Below, piece by piece: positions 29,404 to 37,280 of a stretch of DNA of 64,000 bases. Below the pieces are notes generated by a model. That model was not told the origin of the DNA, did no database searches, and saw only the letters and a list, made by a program, of their open reading frames with translations. Origin of the DNA: Actinomycetospora soli (GTDB taxonomy: Bacteria; Actinomycetota; Actinomycetes; Mycobacteriales; Pseudonocardiaceae); NCBI RefSeq assembly GCF_021026295.1, contig NZ_JAJNDA010000019.1, positions 1-64,000 of the forward strand. Reading direction: 5' to 3'. Made by a program: the position numbers and the translations under genes. Each line of letters opens with the position of its first letter. Within the stretch, counting starts at the first letter, position 1.

Positions 29404-29566
29404 ACGGTGGATGGCTCCGGGATGGGCAGGTCTCGGTCGGGTGGACGTGTTCGTGACCCACGAGGGCGGACGTCGTCCTGACGCTCAGATCGGACCCGCG
29501 GGGACCGAGGGGATCGCTGCCCACCGGAGCCGACCGGACAGGGCGAGACCACTGACGTGGACCACC

Positions 29567-29596
29567 ATCGTATCCACCCGCCCGACGGACCGGCAA
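29567..29596 (-). promoter_or_regulatory. Candidate rpsA promoter
   Basis: Minus strand: TTGCCG (-35, 29596-29591), 18-base spacer, TACGAT (-10, 29572-29567). It leaves a leader of about 155 bases to the rpsA ATG, long enough for autoregulation, although I see no clear structure in it. Call by consensus only. Confidence 0.35.
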
Positions 29597-29663
29597 ACGG
29601 GTCACACCACGCGGCCCGCCCGGCGTGTCGGAGATGTCCGGACGCCGTGTCAGGATGCCGCCC

Positions 29664-30458
29664 ATGAGCGCCGGTGCGGTCGGGGACGCGGAGTCCGTCG
29701 CGGCCTCCCGCGCCTGGTGGGACGCCGACGCGGCGGCCTACCAGGCCGAGCACGGCGCGTTCCTCGGCGACGCCGACTTCGTCTGGTGCCCGGAGCGGCT
29801 CCGGGAGGCCGACGCGCACCTGCTCGGCCCCGTGGCCGGGCTCGTCGGCGCGCGGGTGCTCGAGATCGGGTGCGGCGCGGCCTCCTGCTCGCGCTGGCTG
29901 GTCGACCAGGGGGCCCACGCGGTCGGGCTCGACCTCTCGGCGGGCATGCTCCGCGAGGCGCGGGCCGCGTCGCGGCGGACCGGGACCGCGGTGCCGCTCG
30001 TCCAGGCCGACGGCGGCCGGCTCCCCTTTCCCGACGACGGGTTCGACCTCGCCTGCTCGGCCTTCGGGGCCGTCCCCTTCGTGGCCGACTCGGCGGCGCT
30101 CATGGGCGAGGTCGCGCGGGTGCTGCGCCCCGGTGGCCGGTGGGTGTTCGCCGTGAACCACCCGCTGCGGTGGATCTTCCCGGACGACCCCGGCGAGGAC
30201 GGCCTGACCGTCGTCCACTCGTACTTCGACCGCACCGGCTACGCCGAGTTCGACGACGACGGCCACGCCACCTACGTCGAGCACCACCGCACCCTGGGCG
30301 ACCGGATCGCCGAGGTCGTCGGCGCCGGCTTCGTGCTCGACGGTCTGGTGGAGCCGGAGTGGCCCGCGGGCCTCACGGACGTGTGGGGGCAGTGGTCCCC
30401 GATGCGGGGCGCGCTGTTCCCCGGCACCGCGATCTTCCGCTGCCGGCTGCCGGACTGA
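29664..30458 (+). CDS. Class I SAM-dependent methyltransferase
   Basis: 264 aa from ATG 29664, chosen over ATG 29655 because AGGA lies 8 bases before it. Motif I VLEIGCGAASCSRWL, motif II VGLDLSAGML, motif III PLVQADGGRLPFPDDGFDLACSAFGAVPF and post-motif LRPGGRWVFAVNHPLRWIFPDDP place it in the UbiE/Methyltransf_11 group. The C-terminal ADRIAEVVGAGFVLDGLVEPEWP resembles many actinobacterial small-molecule methyltransferases. Acceptor unknown. It overlaps the next gene by one base (TGATG), so the two are coupled. Confidence 0.88.
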   Translation: MSAGAVGDAESVAASRAWWDADAAAYQAEHGAFLGDADFVWCPERLREADAHLLGPVAGLVGARVLEIGCGAASCSRWLVDQGAHAVGLDLSAGMLREARAASRRTGTAVPLVQADGGRLPFPDDGFDLACSAFGAVPFVADSAALMGEVARVLRPGGRWVFAVNHPLRWIFPDDPGEDGLTVVHSYFDRTGYAEFDDDGHATYVEHHRTLGDRIAEVVGAGFVLDGLVEPEWPAGLTDVWGQWSPMRGALFPGTAIFRCRLPD

Positions 30459-31444
30459 TGCCCCGCCACGCGGCCCGGACCGCCCCGGAGGCGCCCGCCC
30501 GGGTCCTCGCCGACCTGCTCGAGGTGCAGCGCCGTCGCTTCGCCGCGCTCGACCCGCGGCTGCCGGAGGCCGTCGCTCCTCCGCCGGGCGACATCGTCGT
30601 CGTCGGGACGCCCCCGCAGCGGGTGGCGGGCGTCGTCACCCACCACACGTGGCCCGCCGGCAGCGGTCCCCTGCTGTGGTCGGCCGCCCAGGTCTCCGAG
30701 CTGCACCCGGTGGTCGGCGCCGCCGGGCACGCGCCACTGCACGCCCTGGTCGAGGCCTGGCGGGGGCGCCTGCTGCCCGCCGTGCTGCGCGAACCGGACT
30801 CCGCGGCCACCGTGACCTGGCCCAGCCGTGACGTGGTGGCGACCCGGGTGTTCCTCGACCACGGGCTCGTGCCCCTGGCGGTCCTCGCGATCCGCCCGCC
30901 CGCCGCACTGCCCGCGCCGCCCCCGGACCCGACGCTCGAGGTCCGCCGGGCCGGCGCCGACGACCTCGACGCCTGCGTCCGGCTCGCCATGGAGGAGCTG
31001 GCCTACTCCAGCCAGGTCGGCGGTTCGCTGGTGCGCGCCGACGCGGAGGCGGTCAAGCGCACGACCCTGCGCGACCGGCTCGGCCGCGGCGAACCGACCT
31101 GGATCGCCCTCCGGCGCGACCGGCCCGTCGGGATGATGGAGTGCGGGCGCGCCGAGTCGACGCCGGGCACGTGGCTGGCCGGTCTGCTGCCGGCCGGGGC
31201 CTGGGGCTACGTCAACTGCGCCTCGGTCACCTCCGCGGAACGCGGCAGCGGCGTCGGGCACCGGCTCGTCGCGGCGGCCCTGCCCGAGCTGGAGACGACC
31301 GACTCGGGCCTGCCGGTCCGCGGGACCTACCTCTACTACAACCCGCCGAACCCGCTGTCCTCGGTGTTCTGGCCCCGCGTCGGCTACCGCCCGCTGTGGA
31401 CGCTGTGGGAGGTCCGGCCCGCGGCCGGGCTCCGGTCGGCCTAG
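30458..31444 (+). CDS. GNAT-family acetyltransferase with N-terminal extension
   Basis: 328 aa from ATG 30458. The N-terminal ~150 residues (VLADLLEVQRRRFAALDPRLPEAVAPP...) are an additional region with degenerate GNAT-like character. The C-terminal half (LEVRRAGADDLDACVRLAMEELAYSSQVGG..., ASVTSAERGSGVGHRLVAAALPEL, NPPNPLSSVFWPRVGYRPLWTLWEV) is a canonical GNAT with the acetyl-CoA loop E-R-G-S-G-V-G. Coupled to the methyltransferase, suggesting sequential tailoring or a shared regulon. It overlaps the convergent DUF1932 gene by 4 bases. Confidence 0.8.
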   Translation: MPRHAARTAPEAPARVLADLLEVQRRRFAALDPRLPEAVAPPPGDIVVVGTPPQRVAGVVTHHTWPAGSGPLLWSAAQVSELHPVVGAAGHAPLHALVEAWRGRLLPAVLREPDSAATVTWPSRDVVATRVFLDHGLVPLAVLAIRPPAALPAPPPDPTLEVRRAGADDLDACVRLAMEELAYSSQVGGSLVRADAEAVKRTTLRDRLGRGEPTWIALRRDRPVGMMECGRAESTPGTWLAGLLPAGAWGYVNCASVTSAERGSGVGHRLVAAALPELETTDSGLPVRGTYLYYNPPNPLSSVFWPRVGYRPLWTLWEVRPAAGLRSA

Positions 31445-32298
31445 GGCCCGGGGTCCCGCGGCCGGAGGTTCCCGACGTCGGGTGTCGCGGGGAGGTCCTC
31501 CGGCCGCCGGTGGCCGTACTCGCTGGTCGCGAGGTCGCGGTAGACCTGCGCGTAGGCGTCGAAGAGCGCGCGGGTCAGGCCGGCCGCCTCCTGCGTGTCG
31601 GCGATCGCGGTCATCTCGTCCACGAACCGCCAGGCCTTCGTCGCCGCAGCGGCGGCCGGGCCCGGACCCGCCGTCGGGAAGTCGAGGCGCAGGTCGGCGA
31701 GGACCTCGTCGAGGACGCCGTGGTGCTCGGCGGTGACGAGCGCCTGGGCCAGCAGGCCGGTGAAGCCCTTGCGCACGGAGGCGGTGCACATCTTCGCCGC
31801 GCTGGCCGCTCCGGGCGTCGCACCGAGGACCACCCACGCCACCCCCGGGACCTCCAGCGCGGCGACCTCGTCGGCCCGCTCCCCCGCCAGGAAGACGCGG
31901 GTCGGCGACGCCGTGTCGGGCGCGGGCGGCGGTCCGGAGACCGCCGCGTCGACCAGGTCGGTCGGCAGGCCGGCGGCGATCGCCGTGACCGTCTCCGGCG
32001 CCACCGCGTTCGCCTCGATCACGAGGGGACGCGCCCCGGTGCGCGCGCAGGCCGCCGCGATCGCGTCGGCGGCCTCCCGCGCCTGCCCGGGCGGCACCAC
32101 GCTGACCACCACCGTGGCGCCGGCGACCACCGCGTCGAGCGACCCGGCGTCGGGGACGCCGGCCTCGGCCAGCCGCCGGGCCGTCGCGGGCGAGCGGCCC
32201 GCGGCCGTCGTCAGGACCTCGTGGCCGCCCGCCCGCAGGCACCGGGCGAGGGCGGTGCCCATCGCGCCCGGTGCATGAATCCCGACCGTCGTCGTCAC
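31441..32298 (-). CDS. NAD(P)-binding dehydrogenase with DUF1932 C-terminal domain
   Basis: 285 aa from GTG 32298, overlapping the monooxygenase stop (GTGA). The Rossmann N-terminus VGIHAPGAMGTALARCLRAGGHEV is 6-phosphogluconate-dehydrogenase-like. The C-terminus GATPGAASAAKMCTASVRKGFTGLLAQALVTAEHHGVLDEVL matches DUF1932, including the Lys typical of beta-hydroxyacid dehydrogenases (AAKMC). Likely an NAD(P)H-dependent reductase of a hydroxy acid or imine. Its coupling to a Baeyer-Villiger monooxygenase suggests a short degradative or tailoring pathway. Confidence 0.8.
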   Translation of the reverse strand: MTTTVGIHAPGAMGTALARCLRAGGHEVLTTAAGRSPATARRLAEAGVPDAGSLDAVVAGATVVVSVVPPGQAREAADAIAAACARTGARPLVIEANAVAPETVTAIAAGLPTDLVDAAVSGPPPAPDTASPTRVFLAGERADEVAALEVPGVAWVVLGATPGAASAAKMCTASVRKGFTGLLAQALVTAEHHGVLDEVLADLRLDFPTAGPGPAAAAATKAWRFVDEMTAIADTQEAAGLTRALFDAYAQVYRDLATSEYGHRRPEDLPATPDVGNLRPRDPGP

Positions 32299-33785
32299 GC
32301 CGGGATCGTGGCGCGCTCCGGCTCGAAGCGCATGCCCTCCTCCAGGTCGCCACGACGGAGGGCCACCGCGTCGATCGCGTAGTTCATGGCCAGGGCCCAC
32401 GGCTTGCGGTCGCCGCCGCGGGGCAGCTCGTGGATCGAGCGCTGCACGTAGCCGGCCTCGAAGTCGAGCAGCGGGCGCTCCTCGACCGCCGGGTCGCGCT
32501 CCGGGGTGGCCACGGCCTTGCCGTGGGCGTCCATCCAGCGCAGCAGGCGGCAGAAGTACTCGGCGACGAGGTCGACCTTGAGCGTCCAGGACGCGTTCGT
32601 GTAGCCGATCATGAACACGAGATTCGGCACGCCCGAGAGCATCATGCCCTTGTAGGCCATGGTGTCGGGGAGCTTGACCGGCTCGTCGTCGACGGTGAGC
32701 GTCGCGCCGCCGAACATCTGCAGGTTCAGGCCGGTGGCCGTGACCACGATGTCGGCCTCGAGCTCCTGCCCGGACTGCAGCCGGATCCCGTGCTCGGTGA
32801 AGGTCTCGATGCGATCGGTGACGATGTCCGCGTCGCCGCGCCGGATCGCCGTGAACAGGTCGCCGTTCGGGACCATGCACATGCGCTGGTCCCACGGGTC
32901 GTACGGCGGGTTGAAGTGCGTGTCGACCTCGTAGCCCTCGGGCAGCCGGGCCGCAGCCTGCTTGCGCAGCACGCTCTTCATGAAGCCCGGGAAACGCTGC
33001 GAGATCTGGTACAGCGCGATGAGCTGGGCGATGTTCTTCGCGCGGACGATCGGGTCGGCGATCCTCGCGGGCAGCCAACGCGACAGGGTCTCCGCCACCG
33101 GGTCGGTGCGCCCGATCGAGAGGACGTAGCTCGGGGTGCGCTGCAGCTGCGTGACGTGCGCGGCGCGGCCCTCGCCCGTGGTCATCGCCGGGACCAGCGT
33201 CACCGCCGTGGCACCCGAGCCGATGACGACGACCTTCTTGTCCGCGTAGTCCAGCTCCGGGTCCCACAGCTGCGGGTGGACGACGGTGCCGCCGAAGTTC
33301 TCGATGCCGGGGAAGTCGGGCGTGTAGCCCTGGTCGTAGCGGTAGTAGCCCGAGCACCACAGCAGGAACGAGCACGTCACCCGCTCCTCGCCGGCCGCGC
33401 TCGAGACGGTCAGCGTCCAGCGCTGCTCCGCGCTCGACCAGGCGGCGGCGGTGACCCGGCGCCCGTAGCGGATGTGGGAGTCGACGCCGTACTCCTCGGC
33501 GGTGTCGCGGACGTACTGCAGGATCGACGGCCCGTCGGCGAGCGCGACCGAGTCGGGCCACGGGCGGAACCGGAAGCCGAGCGTGTGCATGTCGGAGTCC
33601 GAGCGGATGCCCGGGTACCGGAACAGGCTCCACGTGCCGCCGAGGTCGTCGCGCGCCTCGAGGATCGCGTACGAGCGCTGCGGGTGCTCGGTGGTCAGGT
33701 GGCAGGCCGTGCCGATGCCCGACAGGCCCGCGCCGACGATGACGACGTCCAGGTGCTCCGGGGTGGCCCCGTCCGCGGTACTCAT
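32295..33785 (-). CDS. Flavin-containing Baeyer-Villiger monooxygenase (EthA-like)
   Basis: 496 aa from ATG 33785, which has an AGGGTGG stretch at suitable distance; GTG 33794 is an alternative. FAD motif VGAGLSGIGTACHL (residues 17-30), NADPH motif VIGSGATAVTL, and the Baeyer-Villiger fingerprint FGGTVVHPQLWD (residues 164-175, F-x-G-x3-H-x3-W-D). DLGGTWSLFRYPGIRSDSDMHTLGF is typical of EthA/class I BVMOs. It inserts oxygen next to a ketone or oxidises thioamides/sulfides using NADPH and O2. It ends in a GTGA overlap with the DUF1932 dehydrogenase. Confidence 0.92.
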   Translation of the reverse strand: MSTADGATPEHLDVVIVGAGLSGIGTACHLTTEHPQRSYAILEARDDLGGTWSLFRYPGIRSDSDMHTLGFRFRPWPDSVALADGPSILQYVRDTAEEYGVDSHIRYGRRVTAAAWSSAEQRWTLTVSSAAGEERVTCSFLLWCSGYYRYDQGYTPDFPGIENFGGTVVHPQLWDPELDYADKKVVVIGSGATAVTLVPAMTTGEGRAAHVTQLQRTPSYVLSIGRTDPVAETLSRWLPARIADPIVRAKNIAQLIALYQISQRFPGFMKSVLRKQAAARLPEGYEVDTHFNPPYDPWDQRMCMVPNGDLFTAIRRGDADIVTDRIETFTEHGIRLQSGQELEADIVVTATGLNLQMFGGATLTVDDEPVKLPDTMAYKGMMLSGVPNLVFMIGYTNASWTLKVDLVAEYFCRLLRWMDAHGKAVATPERDPAVEERPLLDFEAGYVQRSIHELPRGGDRKPWALAMNYAIDAVALRRGDLEEGMRFEPERATIPA

Positions 33786-33836
33786 GCGTACCACCCTAGC
33801 GCCCGGTACCGCCGCGTACCAGTCCTGGCCCGATGT

Positions 33837-36593
33837 TCAGTGCGCCGCCTGGTCCCAGGACCGCCCGAACCCGACCGACACCTCGAGCGGCACGTCGAGC
33901 GCGAACGCCGCCCCCATCTCGCGGCGCACCAGCTCGGTCACCTGCTCGCGCTCCCCCGGCGCCACCTCGAGCACGAGTTCGTCGTGCACCTGGAGCAGCA
34001 TCCGGCTGCGCAGCCCCTCGTCCCGCAGCGCCGCGTGCACCCCGAGCATCGCGACCTTGACGATGTCGGCCGCGCTGCCCTGGATGGGGGCGTTGAGCGC
34101 CATCCGCTCGGCCATCTCGCGCCGCTGGCGGTTGTCGCTGGTGAGGTCGGGCAGGTAGCGGCGGCGGCCGAGGATCGAGCTGGTGTAGCCGTCCTTGCGC
34201 GCCTGGTCGACCACCTGGTGCAGGTAGTCGCGCACCCCGCCGAACCGGGCGAAGTAGTCCTCCATCAGCTCCTTGGCCTCGTCGGTGGAGGTGCGGAGCT
34301 GGGCGGACAGGCCGTACGCGGACAGGCCGTAGGCGAGCCCGTAGTTCATCGCCTTGATCTTCGCGCGCTGACCCTGGCTCACCTCGTTCTCGGCGACCCC
34401 GAACACCTTCGCCGCGGTGACCGAGTGGAAGTCCTCGCCGGACTTGAACGACTCGATGAGCTCCGCGTCGACCGAGAGGTGCGCCATGATCCGCATCTCG
34501 ATCTGCGCGTAGTCCGCGGTCATCAGCTCGGCGTAGGCCCCGTCGGCCGAGTCGGCCCCGACGACGAACGTGTCGCGGATGCGCCGCCCGGCCTCGGTGC
34601 GCACCGGGATGTTCTGCAGGTTCGGCTCGGTGGAGGAGAGCCGGCCGGTGCGCGCGATGGTCTGGTTGAACGTGGTGTGGATGCGCCCGTCGTCGGAGAC
34701 CGAGTCGAGCAGGCCCTTCACCGTCACCCGCAGCCGCGTGGCGTCGCGGTGCTCGAGCAGGTGCTCGAGGAACGGGTGGGGGTTGGTCTCGTTCAGCGTC
34801 TGCAGCGCGTCGGCGTCGGTGGTGTAGCCGGTCTTGGTGCGCTTGGTCTTCGGCATCTGCAGCTCGTCGAACAGCACCACCTGCAGCTGCTTCGGCGAGC
34901 CGAGGTTGATCTCCTTGCCGATCACGTCGTACGCCGACTGCGCCGCGGCCTGGACCCGGCCGCCGAACTGCGACTCGAGGTCCTGCAGCGCCGACACGTC
35001 GACCGCCACCCCGGCGGCCTCGAGGTCGGCCAGCACGGCGAGCAGCGGCAGCTCGAGGTCGGTGAGCAGGGCCGTGCCGCCGAGCTCCTCGAGGTCGGAG
35101 TCGAGCTTGTCGGCGAGGTCGGCCACCGCCCGGGCCCGCAGCATCTCGGTCTGCGCGAGCGTCGCGTCGGCCTCCTCCTCGCCGCCGTCGAGCGTGAGCT
35201 GGTCGCCGCCGGCGGACGACGGCCCCTCGACGCGCAGCTCCCGGCGCAGGTAGCGCAGCGCGAGGTCGGCCAGGTCGAAGCTGCGCTCCCCCGGCCGGGC
35301 GAGGTAGGCGGCGAGCGCCGTGTCGCTGGTGACGCCCCCGAGCTGCCAGCCCCGGGCCCGCACCGCGTGCAGCGGCCCCTTGATCTCGTGGCCCGCCTTG
35401 GGCACCTCCGAATCGGCGAGCCAGGCGGCGAGCGCGGTCTCGTCCTCGGGGGTGAGGGCGCGGGCGTCGACGTAGGTGGTCTCGCCGTCGGCCGCGGCGA
35501 TCGCGACGCCCTCGAGGTCGCCCGTGCCGTGCGACCAGGTGCCCCTGAAGCCCAGCCCGGCGCGGCGGCCGTCGCGGGCGTGCGCGTCGAGCCACGCCGG
35601 GACCGCGCCCGGCTCCAGCGCGGCGCCGCGCACCTCGAAGCCCTCGTCGGCCTCCGGCTCGGCGGACTGCAGCGTGGAGAAGAGCCGCTCGCGCAGGACC
35701 CGGAACTCCAGCTCGTCGAACAGCCGGTGCACGGCGTCCCGGTCCCAGGCCCGGGCCTCCAGCTCGGGCGGGGAGACGTCGAGCTCGACGTCGCGCACCA
35801 GCTCGGTGAGCTGGCGGTTCAGCACCACCGACGACAGGTGCTCGCGCAGCGCGTCGCCCGCCTTGCCACGGACCTCGTCGACCCGCTCGACGAGCGCGTC
35901 GAGACTGCCGAACTCGCGCACCCACTTCTGGGCGGTCTTCTCCCCCACGCCCGGGATGCTCGGGAGGTTGTCGCTGGGGTCGCCGCGCAGCGCCGCGAAG
36001 TCCGGGTACTGCTCCGGGGTGAGCGTGTACCGCTCCTGCACCGCCTCGGGGGTGTAGCGCACGAGGTCGGACACGCCCTTGCGTGGGTAGAGCACGGTGA
36101 CCTGGTCGGTGACCAGCTGGAACGCGTCCCGGTCGCCGGTGCAGATGGCCACCCGCATGCCCTCGGCGACCGCCTGGGTGGTCAGCGTGGCGATCACGTC
36201 GTCCGCCTCGTAGCCCTCCCGCGTGATCACCGGGATGTGCAGCGTGGCGAGGATGTCCTTGATCAGGTCGACCTGGCCGCGGAACTCGTCGGGCGTCGCG
36301 CTGCGGTTGGCCTTGTAGGCCGCGTAGGTCTCGGACCGGAAGCTCTGCCGCGAGACGTCGAAGGCCACGCCGACGTGGGTGGGCGCCTCGTCGCGCAGCA
36401 GGTTGATCAGCATCGACGTGAAGCCGTAGACCGCGTTCGTCTTCTGCCCCGACGTGGTAGTGAAGTTCTCCACCGGCAGCGCGAAGAACGCGCGGTAGGC
36501 CAGCGAGTGCCCGTCGAGCAGCAGCAGGCGCGCGCCCCCGGCCTCGTCCCCCGGCGTCGTCGAGGGCTTGCTTGCGGTCGTCGTCCCAGCCAC
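33837..36593 (-). CDS. polA: DNA polymerase I
   Basis: 918 aa. The N-terminal 5'-3' exonuclease (LLLLDGHSLAYRAFFALP, AVYGFTSMLINLL, FDVSRQSFRSETYAAYKANR, ICTGDRDAFQLV, GVKGIG-type GVGEKTAQKW) is intact. The middle 3'-5' exonuclease region lacks the acidic catalytic residues of Klenow, as in other actinobacterial PolA. The polymerase domain has motif A TADYAQIEMRIMAHLS, motif B (RAKIKAMNYGLAYGLS) and motif C VHDELVLE. Its role is Okazaki fragment maturation and repair synthesis. Divergent from the thioesterase at 36652. Confidence 0.97.
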   Translation of the reverse strand: MAGTTTASKPSTTPGDEAGGARLLLLDGHSLAYRAFFALPVENFTTTSGQKTNAVYGFTSMLINLLRDEAPTHVGVAFDVSRQSFRSETYAAYKANRSATPDEFRGQVDLIKDILATLHIPVITREGYEADDVIATLTTQAVAEGMRVAICTGDRDAFQLVTDQVTVLYPRKGVSDLVRYTPEAVQERYTLTPEQYPDFAALRGDPSDNLPSIPGVGEKTAQKWVREFGSLDALVERVDEVRGKAGDALREHLSSVVLNRQLTELVRDVELDVSPPELEARAWDRDAVHRLFDELEFRVLRERLFSTLQSAEPEADEGFEVRGAALEPGAVPAWLDAHARDGRRAGLGFRGTWSHGTGDLEGVAIAAADGETTYVDARALTPEDETALAAWLADSEVPKAGHEIKGPLHAVRARGWQLGGVTSDTALAAYLARPGERSFDLADLALRYLRRELRVEGPSSAGGDQLTLDGGEEEADATLAQTEMLRARAVADLADKLDSDLEELGGTALLTDLELPLLAVLADLEAAGVAVDVSALQDLESQFGGRVQAAAQSAYDVIGKEINLGSPKQLQVVLFDELQMPKTKRTKTGYTTDADALQTLNETNPHPFLEHLLEHRDATRLRVTVKGLLDSVSDDGRIHTTFNQTIARTGRLSSTEPNLQNIPVRTEAGRRIRDTFVVGADSADGAYAELMTADYAQIEMRIMAHLSVDAELIESFKSGEDFHSVTAAKVFGVAENEVSQGQRAKIKAMNYGLAYGLSAYGLSAQLRTSTDEAKELMEDYFARFGGVRDYLHQVVDQARKDGYTSSILGRRRYLPDLTSDNRQRREMAERMALNAPIQGSAADIVKVAMLGVHAALRDEGLRSRMLLQVHDELVLEVAPGEREQVTELVRREMGAAFALDVPLEVSVGFGRSWDQAAH

Positions 36594-36651
36594 GTCGCCG
36601 AGTCTGCCAGGGGGGTCCGACGGTCTCGCCCGACGTCCCTAGGGTGCAGCC

Positions 36652-37083
36652 GTGGCACAGTCCCCGGAACAGCAGGCCGTCCCCGAGCTCGAGGTCGCGT
36701 ACCCCGACGAGCAGCTCGGGACGAAGATGGGCATCGAGATCACCGAGTGGGATCCTGCGCGGGTGGTCGGCACGATGCCGGTCGCCGGCAACCGCCAGCC
36801 CTTCGGCCTGCTGCACGGCGGCGCCAGCGCGGTCCTCGCGGAGACGATCGGGTCGACCGCGGCGTACCTGAACCGCGTCGGGGAGCGTCGCCCCGTCGGC
36901 CTCGAGCTCTCCTGCACCCACCACCGGTCGGCCCTGTCCGGCCTGGTCACGGCGGTGTGCACGCCGGCGTCGGTCGGGAAGACGGTCGGGACGTTCGAGA
37001 TCGTGATCTCCGACGACGAGGGCCGGCGGGTCTGCACCGCGAAGCTCACCTGCGTCTACCGGGACGCGACCCCGCAGGCCTGA
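36652..37083 (+). CDS. Hotdog-fold thioesterase (PaaI/MenI-like)
   Basis: 143 aa from GTG 36652. The hotdog core LGTKMGIEITEWDPARVVGTMPVAGNRQPFGLLHGGASAVLAETIGSTAAYL contains the HGG and downstream Glu (AET) used by DHNA-CoA/PaaI-type thioesterases. LELSCTHHRSALSG is also typical. It hydrolyses an acyl-CoA, possibly 1,4-dihydroxy-2-naphthoyl-CoA in menaquinone synthesis. A location next to polA is common in related actinobacteria (recalled). Fifty-eight bases separate it from divergent polA. Confidence 0.88.
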   Translation: MAQSPEQQAVPELEVAYPDEQLGTKMGIEITEWDPARVVGTMPVAGNRQPFGLLHGGASAVLAETIGSTAAYLNRVGERRPVGLELSCTHHRSALSGLVTAVCTPASVGKTVGTFEIVISDDEGRRVCTAKLTCVYRDATPQA

Positions 37084-37280
37084 CCACGCGTGATGCCCGC
37101 GCCACGACCGAGTGACGTTTGCCTGCACGATCGTGTGGCGATCCGCCCCGCGGTCGACGACGGGTGACCGTCGCGACGCCCTGAACACTCGGACGTTCGC
37201 CGCGTGGACACCACCGGCGTCGCGAGCCGTCCGTCACGATTCCCACCGCCCCCGGACCGGGGGCGCCCGGAGGCGCGACG
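37084..37280 (+). promoter_or_regulatory. Control region ahead of the Pls-like operon
   Basis: About 200 non-coding bases. They include a perfect palindrome CACGATCGTG (37126-37135) inside TTTGCCTGCACGATCGTGTG, a candidate operator, and a small hairpin CGCCCCC-GGACC-GGGGGCG (37247-37265) directly before the ribosome site GGAGG of the NRPS gene. The hairpin could end the thioesterase transcript or modulate translation of the NRPS gene. No convincing -10/-35 pair was found. Confidence 0.4.
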
